Source: Pardosa pseudoannulata | Lineage: Eukaryota > Arthropoda > Arachnida > Araneae > Lycosidae | DNA: 64,000 bases | Direction: 5' to 3' | NCBI GenBank assembly: GCA_032207245.1 | Contig: CM063499.1 | Span: 87,157,699 to 87,221,698 of the forward strand | Part shown: positions 55,280 through 64,000 of the stretch, piece after piece | Numbering within the stretch: the first letter of the stretch is position 1 | Layout: each line of letters opens with the position of its first letter | Translations under genes and position numbers: made by a program | Notes under the pieces: model-generated | What the model was told of the DNA's origin: nothing | Database searches by the model: none | The model's input: only the letters and a program-made list of their open reading frames with translations

Positions 55280-58200
55280 ATTTTTTTTAATATGTTTTCT
55301 TTAAAAAGAAACTGTTTGGCATCCATCTTTAGCAAAGAATAAGAGAGACCTGGATATAACAAATATTCATAGAAGTTCGATAAATATTAGCAAAGATTTG
55401 ATTGCTTAAAACGGCAATAATAACGAGAAAATTATCTGAAACTCTTTAGTTCTTTTAAGACCGGCTTCCAGTGTCAGATACTGAGATTACAAACAAAGAT
55501 AAACTTCTTCGTGTTACGATATCACCTTAAATAGAAGATCGCTGTTCTCTAGTATTTGTATCTAAAAATAGATTATAACAATTTATATGTAAAACTAAAA
55601 TTCTAAGTTTAAATATAACAGCATGTATTCACAAATTCCTAACGATGTCGCATTGGTAAAACTCATAACATATGAGCTGTTTTCTTTGAAAATGGTGTAA
55701 GTACATTTTATATGGAGGTATTTGAGCGTTTATATTTCGGTGGTTTGAGAGCTGTTGGTATATATGAAAGCACTCATTTTATTTTTTCTTTAAAACGAAA
55801 CTGTTCGGCACCCATCTTTCGTGAAGATTGAGAGAAACCTGGAAAAGACAATTATTCATAGAGGTTCGATATATATTAGTAAAGATTTGATTGCGTAAAA
55901 TGGCAATAAACACGAGAATTAATCTGAAACTCTTTAGTTCTTTTAAGACCGGCTTCCAGTGTCGAATACCGAGATTACAAATGAAGATAAACTTCTTTGT
56001 GTTACAATATCACCTTAAATAGAAGATGGCTGTTCTCTTTTATTTATAACTAAAAATACATTATAACCGTCTAATATGGGAAACTGAAATTCCAACATCA
56101 ATTCACAAATTCAAGACGATGTCACATTAGTAAAATTCATGACATATGAGTTGTTTCCTTTGAAATTGGCGTAAGTTTATTTTATATGGAGATATTTGAG
56201 GGTTTGTATTTCGGTGGTTTGAAAACTGTTGGTATGTATCAATGCACTCATTTTATTTTTTCTTTAAAACGAAACTGTTTTGCATCCATCTGTCATAAAT
56301 AATGAGAGAGACCTGAATATAACAAATATTCATAGAAGTTCGATAAATATTAGCTAAGATTTCATTGCGTAAAATGGCAATAAACACAAAAATTAATCTG
56401 AAACTCTCTGGTTCTTTTAAGACCGGCTTCCAGTGGCGAATGCCAAGATTACAAATGAAGATAAACTTCTTCGTGTTACAATATCACCTTAAATAGAAGA
56501 TCGCTGATCTCTTGTATTTATATCTAAAAATAGATTATAACCGTTCTATATGTAAAACTAAAATTCTAAAATTAAGTTTAACAGCATGGATTCACAAATT
56601 CAAAATGATTTTATATTATCAGAATTCCTCACATATGTGCTGCTTTGCTTGAAAGTGGTGTAAGTACATTTTATATGGAGACATTTGAGGATTTGTATTT
56701 CGATGGTTTGAAAGCTGTAGGGATATATCAATGCATTCATTTTAAGTTTTCCTTAAAACGGAACTGTTTATCACCCATCTTTCATAAATAGAGAAAGCTG
56801 GATGACAACTATTCATAGAGGTTTGATAAATATTAGCAGATTTGATTGCGTAAGATGGCAATAAACACGAGAATTAATCTGAAACTCTTTAGTTCTTTTA
56901 AGACCGGCTTCTAGTGTCGAATAGAGATTATACTGAAAATAAATTTGTTTGTGTTACGATATCACTTTAAATAAAATATCACTATTCTCTAGCATTTATA
57001 TCTAAAAATAGATTATAACAATTTATATGTAAGATTAAAATTCTAAGTTTAAATATAACAGTATGGATTCACAAATTCCAAATGATGTCGCATTGGTAAA
57101 ATTCATGACATATGAGCTGTTTTCTTTGAAAATGGTGTAACTGCTTTTTATATTGAGATATTTGAGGGTTTTGTATTTCGGTGGTTTGAAAGTTATTAGT
57201 ATATATCAATGCACTTATTTCATGTTTTCTTCAAAACGAAACTGTTTAGCACCTATCTTTCGTAAAGAATGAGAGAGTCCTGGATATAACAAATATACAT
57301 AGAGGTTCGATAAATATTAGCAAAAATTTGATTGCTTAAAATGGCAATAAACACGAAAATTAATCTGAAACACTTTAGTTCTTTTAAGACCGGCTTCCAG
57401 TATCGAATAACGAGATTAGAAGATAGATTTGTTCTTCCATATCACCTTAAATAAAAGATTGCTGTTCTCTAGTATTTACATCTAAAAATAGATTATAACC
57501 ATTCTATACGTAAAACTAAAAATCTGAATTTAAGTATAATAGCATGGATTCAAAACGATTTTACATTAGTAGAATTCCTGACATATGAGCTGTTTTCTTG
57601 AAAGTGGTGTAAAAACATTTTATATGGAGATATTTAAGGGTTTTTATTTCAGTGGTTTGAAAGCTGTTGGTATATATTAATGCACTCATTTTATGTTTTC
57701 TTTAAAACGAAACTATTTGGCACCCATCTTTCGTAAAGAATGAGAGAAACCTGGATATAACAAATATTCATATAAGTTCAATAAATATTAGCTAAGATTT
57801 CATTGCGTAAAATGGCAATAAACACGAGAATTAATCTGGAACTCTTTAGTTCTTTTAAGATCGGCTTCCAGTGTCGAATACCGAGATTACAAATGAAGAT
57901 AAACTTCTTCGTGTTACGATATCATCTTAAATGGAAGATGGCTGTTCTATTGTATTTATATCCAAAAATAGATTATAACCGTTCCATACGTAAAACTAAA
58001 ATTCTGAATTTAAGTATGCCAGCATCAATTCACAAATTCAAGACGATGTGACATTAGTAAAATTCCTGACATATGAGCTGTTTTCTTTGAAAGTGGTGTA
58101 AGTGGTGTAATAACAAATATTCATTGAAATTCGATAAATAGTAGCAAAGATTTGATTGCTTTAAATGGCAATAAACACGAGAATTAATCTGAAACTCCTT

Positions 58201-58435
58201 AGTTCTTTTAAGACCGGCTTCCAGTATCGAATACCGAGATTAGAAGATAGATTTGTTCTTCCATATCACCTTAAATAAAAGATTGCTGTTCTCTAGTATT
58301 TATATCTAAAAATAAATTATAACCGTTTTATACGTAAAACTAAAATTCTAAATTTAAGTACAACAGCATGGATTCACAAATTCAAAAAGATGTTACATTA
58401 GTAAAATTCATAAATTCGTTTCGCATCAGTTAAAA
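55280..58435. repeat. Tandem array of ~480-bp units, about 6.5 copies
   Basis: The marker GACCGGCTTCCAGT recurs at about 55459, 55950, 56429, 56903, 57388, 57859 (variant) and 58213. Units also share AAACGAAACTGTTTGGCACC and TTACGATATCACCTTAAAT. No frame is conserved, so it is satellite-like. Confidence 0.93.
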
Positions 58436-58930
58436 GAATGTAGTATCATTATGTAGTGTAATATTTTAACTAAATGTCAAAAAATTAAATTCGTTTTAAA
58501 GCATTAGTTAAAAGAATGCAGTGTCATTATGTAGTGTAATTCTTAACTGAATGTTAAAAAAAATTAAATTCGTTTTAAAGCATTAGTTAAAAGAATGTAT
58601 CATTATGTAGTGTAATTTTTTAACTGAATGTTAAAAAATAAATTCCTTTTAAAGCATTAGTTAAAAGAATGTAGTATCATTATGTAATTTTTTAACTGAA
58701 TGTTAAATAATGTAGTGCAATTTTTTTAACTGAATGCTAAAAATTTAAATTCGTTTTAAAGCATTAGTTAAAAGAATGTAGTATCATTATGTAATTTTTT
58801 AACTGAATGTTAAATAATGTAGTGTAATTTTTTTAACTGAATGCTAAAAATTTAAATTCGTTTTAAAGCATTAGTTAAAAAATGTAATATCATTATATAG
58901 TATAATTTTCGTAACTGAATGTTATGTATT
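58425..58930. repeat. Short tandem array (~80-110 bp units, about 6 copies)
   Basis: AATTCGTTTTAAAGCATTAG and GTAGTATCATTATGTA recur with TTTTTAACTGAATG between. It follows the 480-bp array directly. Confidence 0.9.
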
Positions 58931-59237
58931 TGCGGAAAAAAGACTTACACCACTTTCAAAGTAATTATATTTATAAGTTCATTAACTACATAATTTATAT
59001 TGACAAAATGATAAAAAATTTTGAATATTTTTCTAGAGGAAAGGGCTGTTTATAGATAAAAAAAAAACCACACAGAAATTGCATCATTATTGACCTTTTG
59101 CCTGTGGAATATATTTTAGAAAAATGTGCCAAAATGGATAAAAAATTTTCTTTTTAATTTTATTTCGTTATTATCACCAAAATGTAATAGATTATTTTTG
59201 AAAAATACAATATTTTAAATGAAATAACTGCTATCCA

Positions 59238-59700
59238 CTATATAATAATAGCCTAAGTTATCTGTCCATCTGTCCTCGAATTTATGAAGCGGTTTGACCT
59301 GGAACGAAATGAGGCATCCATATTGGATTCTTGACAAGTAATGGGTTAGCAAAGTTCGAAATCTACCTCTTCCCCCTTTTCGAGCACTTAATGCCATTTT
59401 TTAAAGCCCTATTTTCCCCAGTTAACAGCAGGTGATTCAGTTTATTAATTTGTCACATACTAAATAATTAAAAATAACATTTTTATACCTTTATGACGTC
59501 ATTCCTTTAATCTGATTTAATCCTTTCTTATTTTAAATTATTTAAACATCGTCTGCATTATTTTCATACGTTTTATCACTAAACTTAGATATTACGTAAA
59601 TAATTTTCTTTTATATTTGGCTTCAATAATAAATTAGGTACATATGTGATAATTTTAAATTTAATCGTCGATTATTTTTTGTTGCAATGAAAATTTTATC
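59238..59700 (-). repeat. Dispersed repeat family C, single-unit copy
   Basis: Inverse match to 35275-36020 but with only one copy of the internal unit. Confidence 0.75.
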
Positions 59701-59828
59701 ACCGATATTAACAACAAATTCTATCTACTTCCAGAGGGCAGTGGAAATGATAGTTTAGTTCCTTTAATTCTATTAATTACTGTGGCGAAAAAAATTGGTA
59801 AGAACTTAAAGATAATTTCGACATAGCT

Positions 59829-59998
59829 AAGAAAACTTTGAATTATTTTTCTAAATGAATTCAACGTGATTCTAAAGTGTATTCACAGTATCGGGAGACT
59901 TTAGAGGAGTATGAAGATAAACAAATTATTGAGCGTGTACCAGATAATGAGGAATTTGCACATGTGGGGGATTCGAACAACTTAGTGTTTTTCTGGTA
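59829..59998 (+). pseudogene. BEL/Pao-like pol fragment
   Basis: One frame reads KTLNYFSK, a stop, then IQRDSKVYSQYRETLEEYED and IIERVPDNEE before a stop near 59998. The spacing L-x2-L...D-x2-x-Y...EY...I-E-x-V matches the segment just before reverse transcriptase in BEL/Pao polyproteins. It is a short relic with an internal stop; the flanks have no LTRs that I can see. Confidence 0.4.
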
Positions 59999-60294
59999 AT
60001 TTCAGACTCGTAGATTCCAAAAATGTTCTCAAAAATGTAAAAAACTGGGTCCATCATTTAAAAAATTAATTTTAAAGTTAAGCGAAAATCACGTGACATC
60101 AAAAAGCTCCGTGATTGGTTGTGATGTCATCGTTCATGCAGACCAATATTTTTGTATTGCTTTTAAGCGCGCACTATTTTCCGATTTCGTTTTTGCAAGT
60201 TCCTGAAATTTTCTAGCTATCAAAATTTATTTTTATTTAAACCTGAATGTTTATTTTATCGATCTAGATAGCTTAGTTATCTCAATTTGTCATA

Positions 60295-60421
60295 AATGTC
60301 TCTTCTACCTGGATTTACCAATCAGACAACCTCCCGAAAATTGACAGCATGTCAATGTTTTCTTTCTTGGCAAAAAACCCGGATTTTATGGGAGCAGAAA
60401 TACGAGGAATTAAAACCCAAA
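60295..60421 (+). CDS. Candidate short plus-strand exon facing the THAP exon
   Basis: From ATG 60295 the frame reads MSLLPGFTNQTTSRKLTACQ onward for 42 codons, to a donor-like AAAG|GTGTGT. A GC-richer, CRE-like TGATGTCA element lies 170 bp upstream. No domain was recognised. It may be a real first exon, the edge of a transposon or chance. Confidence 0.25.
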
Positions 60422-60632
60422 GGTGTGTAAAATCATTTATATTTTTTTTCCAATTTTACTTAACATGTATTAATACTTTATTCATGCTAAACACAGCTCT
60501 TTTGTTTGTAAACACAAACAAGTCAAATAAATATACATATATCATATACATACACATTTGTAGTTGCATCGTTTTTTATAAATAGAGACGGATGTAATAT
60601 TAAAATAAAAATTAGAGGAGGTATTTTTTGTG

Positions 60633-60706
60633 AGACCGGTCTCATTAGCCTTCGTGTTGCAAAAAGTAGACCGTAGCATTCCAAAACCAAACCAAAACAA
60701 AATCAA
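60633..60706 (+). mobile_element. SINE family A 3' fragment
   Basis: Only the distal body is present: GGTCTCATTAGCCTTCGTG through CCAAAACCAAACC. Confidence 0.75.
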
Positions 60707-61263
60707 TTCTTAGATATTTTAAATATGATGAAAAGAAATTTAAAATCTTTAAATGGCTTTACTTAATTATTTATACATTTTTAAATAGCAATACAATTTT
60801 ATTGCCTTTAATATTAATGTCAAATTAAAAAATGTATAAAATTTCTCAAATTAAATTTAATTTTTAAAGTAATATAATTATTAAGTATTTTAAAAATATT
60901 ATACTTTTTTTTTCAAATTAGTCACCAATTTAATCGAAAAATATCACTGTTACATTTGATACATAAGAAAGTATTCATCTCTGAAGAAAATATTTATAAT
61001 ACCTTGAAAATACATAACTTTCCCCTCCCCCGAGTTATTTATTAGATAATTATATGTTTTAGATATTTATATGTTTTTCGATATTTATATGCTTTATAAA
61101 ATATTTATTGTACTTGAACTCTGTAATAATACTCGAAAATTAGCAGTTTTAAAAGTTAAATAGCAGTGGTTAATCAACAATCCTTTTAAAGGTATAGATG
61201 TATTTTATATACTTTAATTGTTCTAAAATAGTAATATTTAAACAAATGCAAGCATTTATTTAC

Positions 61264-61473
61264 CGAAAAATGGTCTTCACAAACCCATAGAGATGATTTA
61301 TATGATAATTTGAGGTTTAATTTCTCATCCCTTTTCATCTCAGTTGTCCAGATTTTACGTGTATGTGGGTCTTTTGGGACGCTGAAAAATATCTTCTCAT
61401 TGCAATTAGTTGTTGTATTTTTACAGAGTGGCACAATACAATATTTAGAGTATGATTTTTTAATGCCAGACAT
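61264..61473 (-). CDS. THAP-type zinc-finger exon (first coding exon, partial gene)
   Basis: A 70-codon open exon starting MSGIKKSYSKYC and ending in a donor TCG|GTAAAT. It shows the THAP C2CH pattern: C12-x4-C17, a K-x-F-x-S-V-P-K-D strand, W42, then C65-x2-H68-F. THAP domains bind DNA and occur in host transcription factors and in P-element-type transposases. No downstream exon was recognised at lower coordinates. The start codon is the first ATG and fits the usual N-terminal position of the domain. It could be a host THAP gene, a domesticated transposase or an element remnant. Confidence 0.7.
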
Positions 61474-61576
61474 AACAAAAAAATGCTATTATATGCGATA
61501 CTTTACACAAAAAACAAATTTAAATGTCGCCTTTTAACATGTAAACAGCATAGGAGCTCGGTGTTTACATGAACGA

Positions 61577-61584
61577 TGACGTCA
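61577..61584. promoter_or_regulatory. CRE-like palindrome TGACGTCA upstream of the THAP exon
   Basis: A perfect CRE/ATF consensus about 105 bp upstream of the THAP ATG, in a locally CpG-containing stretch. Position is consistent with a promoter; function is inferred. Confidence 0.4.
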
Positions 61585-61585
61585 C

Positions 61586-62539
61586 AAACTCGGCGGAGAT
61601 AAAGTAGCGTTTTTGAGAGACGTTAAAGAGTCCGCTATAAAACCCATTAGAAATCACTCATTAGGCCCCCAAATGAAAGAAAAATAGCTACTGTCCTGCT
61701 TACTTTTTTGTCTTCTATCGTTTAAAATCAAAATTAGAAAACGTGAAAATTCCTCAGCCAAAAACAAACCTTTTTTTATCTACCTTTTAAGGTACTTTAC
61801 AATTCTGAAAAATTAAAATACTGACTGATCCCGTCATATGATGGGCCATAATAGTCTGCTTATCTCTCCGTCTGTCCTCAAATTTATGAAGCAGTCAAAT
61901 TTGCGTTGCCCGTAAGCAAGGGGTTAACTACATTTTTTTTTAAAATCAAAAATGGACATACACGACTTTAAAAAAAACAGCTCATATACTGAAGTAAGAA
62001 AAATTTTTAAAAACCTCTATCTCTATTTTTAAATAGTATAACAAAATGATCTAAATTCATAAACGGCTTTTCAAGTGAAAAAGATGTTTTAAGTTATTTA
62101 TAACGATTCTCAACATTGCGTGTCAAAAGAAAAAGAACAATTTAACTCATTATTAACTGACTTCTTTCGTTGCCATTCCCTTGAATATGACAAATCTTAT
62201 AAGAGGTTCATTAAAAATTAGTAAAAAGATTCAAGGATGAAAAATGGCAATGAACATGAGAAATTCTTCATTATTCTTCAGGTAGGATTATTTTTAGAAG
62301 TAAAATACGATAGTAAAAAAGAGAAATGTATCTAAAGTAATAAAACCTTCGAAATGTTATACAGGATTTTTGATACTCGGCCGTGCGGGTGTGACTTGTA
62401 AAAAAGAAACGGAAAGTTTTTATTTTTTGCAAGATTCTTCGTTAGGGGTTATAATTGCTTCACAAAAAATATATATTTATAATATTATATTCTTTATAGA
62501 AAAGTGATAAAAGGTAGTTCAGTGTGTCACACCCATTTC
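61586..62539. other. AT-rich DNA upstream of the THAP exon
   Basis: Contains the family C fragment and perhaps degenerate leading units of the 130-bp array. No gene recognised. Confidence 0.5.
61740..61890 (-). repeat. Dispersed repeat family C, partial copy
   Basis: Inverse strand: GACGGAGAGATAAGCAG, then GGCCCATCATATGACGGGAT and TTTGTTTTTGGCTGAG, which joins a family end to a family start. Confidence 0.6.
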
Positions 62540-64000
62540 TACGGGGCTGTACGGACGAAATCCATGAAATTTTGAAAACAAGATTCTTATTCCGTCTCAA
62601 AATCAATCAAACTTCACAAGCGGAGAAATAAATTTAAGTAATTTTCAAATATTATACATGATTTTGGATATGGACAAAATCCATGAAATTCTTGAAAACA
62701 AAATTTTGTTCCGTCTAAAAATCAAAGCTTGTTTACTTTTCAAACGAGTAATGTTCCTAAAGGAATAAAACTTTATAAAAGTATTACACCATTTTGAATA
62801 CAGGTCAAAATCCATGAAATTTTTGAATATCAAAATTTTTATTCCATCTGAAAATCAGTCAAAGCGTGTTTACTTCTGAAACGAGAAATGTTCCTACAGT
62901 AATAACACTTTATAAAAGTAATACACGATTTTGTATGCAGACAAAATTTATGAAATTCCTAAAAAACAAAATTTTTGTTCCGTCTCAATATCAATCAAAG
63001 CGTGTTTATTTCTCAAACGAGAAATGTTCCTAAAGTAATAAAACTTTATAAAAGTAATACACCATGTTGAATACACGACAAAATCCGTGAAATTTTTGAA
63101 AATCAAAATTTTTATTCCATCTCAGTATCAATCAAAGAGTGTTTACTTTTCAAACAAGAAATGTTTTTAAAGTAAAAAGTAATACACGATTTTGTATGCT
63201 CAGAAAATTTTTGAAAAATAAATATTTGTTCCGTCTTAAAATCAAAGCGTGTTTACTTCTCAAACGAGAAATGTACCTAAAGTAATAAAACTTTATAAAA
63301 ATAATATACGATTTTGGATGCTGACAAAATCCATAAAAGTTCTTGAAAAGCACAAATTTTATTCAGTCTCAAAATCAATCAAATGGTTAAGTTTACTTCA
63401 CAAACGAGAAATGTATTTAATGAAACTTTACTACGGACAAAATTTATGACATTCTTGAAATAAAAAGAAAACGAAATTTTTATTCCATAATCATCTCAAA
63501 CGAGAAATGTACCTTATGTAATAAGTTTTCTAGATTTTAAAAATACCATTTTAAATAGGACAAAATTCATAAAATTCTTCAAAAACGAAATCTTTATTCC
63601 ATATCAAAAACAATCAAAGCGTAAGAGTTTACTTCTCAAACGAGAGATGTACCTAAAGTAATAAAATTGAATAAAAGTAATACACCATTTTGAATATACG
63701 TGACAAAAAAGCCATGAAATTCTTGAAAATCAAAATTTTTATTCTATATCAATATCAATCAAAGATGTTTACTTCTCAAACGAGAAATGATTCTAAAGTA
63801 ATAACATTTTATAAAAGTAATACACGATTTTGTATGCGGACAAAATCCATGAAATTCTTGAAAAATTTTGTTCCGTCTCAAAATCAAAGCGTATTTACTT
63901 CTCAAATGAGAAACATGCCTAAAGTAATAAAACTTAATAAAAGTATTACATCAATTTGAATACGGGGCAAAATCCATGAAAATCTTGAAAATCAAAATTT
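62540..64000. repeat. Tandem array of ~130-bp units, running off the window
   Basis: Units share ACAAAATCCATGAAATTCTT, TTCCGTCTCAA and CTTCTCAAACGAGAAATG, with at least eleven copies and many small indels. Degenerate copies may begin near 62200. Confidence 0.92.

Noticed and set aside
55280..58435. CRISPR-like array
   Set aside because: Units are ~480 bp, contiguous and without spacers, in a eukaryotic context.

Overview
The window looks like an AT-rich invertebrate nuclear genome, most likely an arthropod and probably an arachnid such as a spider. This is inferred from small exons spread over tens of kilobases with GT/AG introns, tRNA-derived SINEs, and a mix of hAT, Tc1/mariner/pogo, TTAA-type, Ty3/gypsy and BEL-like sequences. 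No prokaryotic features are present. The species assignment is inference only.

One host gene dominates: a complete MLH3 (MutL homologue 3) on the minus strand, 52785 down to 14134. I joined eleven coding exons with matching splice phases into a 4725-nt reading frame of 1574 codons. It has an N-terminal GHKL ATPase (exon 1 and the start of exon 2), a very long low-complexity linker (most of the 3.4-kb exon 2), and a C-terminal endonuclease/dimerisation domain (exons 4-11) with the DQHA-x2-E-x4-E, ACR and C-x-HGRP motifs. MLH3 pairs with MLH1 (MutL gamma) in mismatch repair and meiotic crossover resolution.

The introns hold most of the mobile DNA. Intron 7 carries a 5.85-kb Ty3/gypsy element (26047-31897) with near-identical LTRs, a 4-bp target duplication and broken gag-pol, nested in an older TIR element whose empty counterpart lies in intron 1. 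A pogo/Tigger-like element sits in the same intron. Intron 9 holds a mariner-type element containing a hAT element and a 0.6-kb repeat, plus a LINE reverse-transcriptase relic. Intron 8 holds a 1.1-kb hAT element. Intron 3 holds a tandem duplication in which one copy gained a SINE and the other kept the empty site. Intron 1 holds several hAT-like elements, two of them nested.

Left of the gene (1-13850) is AT-rich DNA with hAT-type and TTAA-type elements, SINEs and microsatellites. Right of the gene are a CpG-rich island (~54359-54510) that may be a bidirectional promoter, a 3-kb tandem array of ~480-bp units, a ~90-bp array, a BEL/Pao-like pol relic, a minus-strand exon encoding a THAP zinc finger (61264-61473), and a ~130-bp tandem array running off the right edge.
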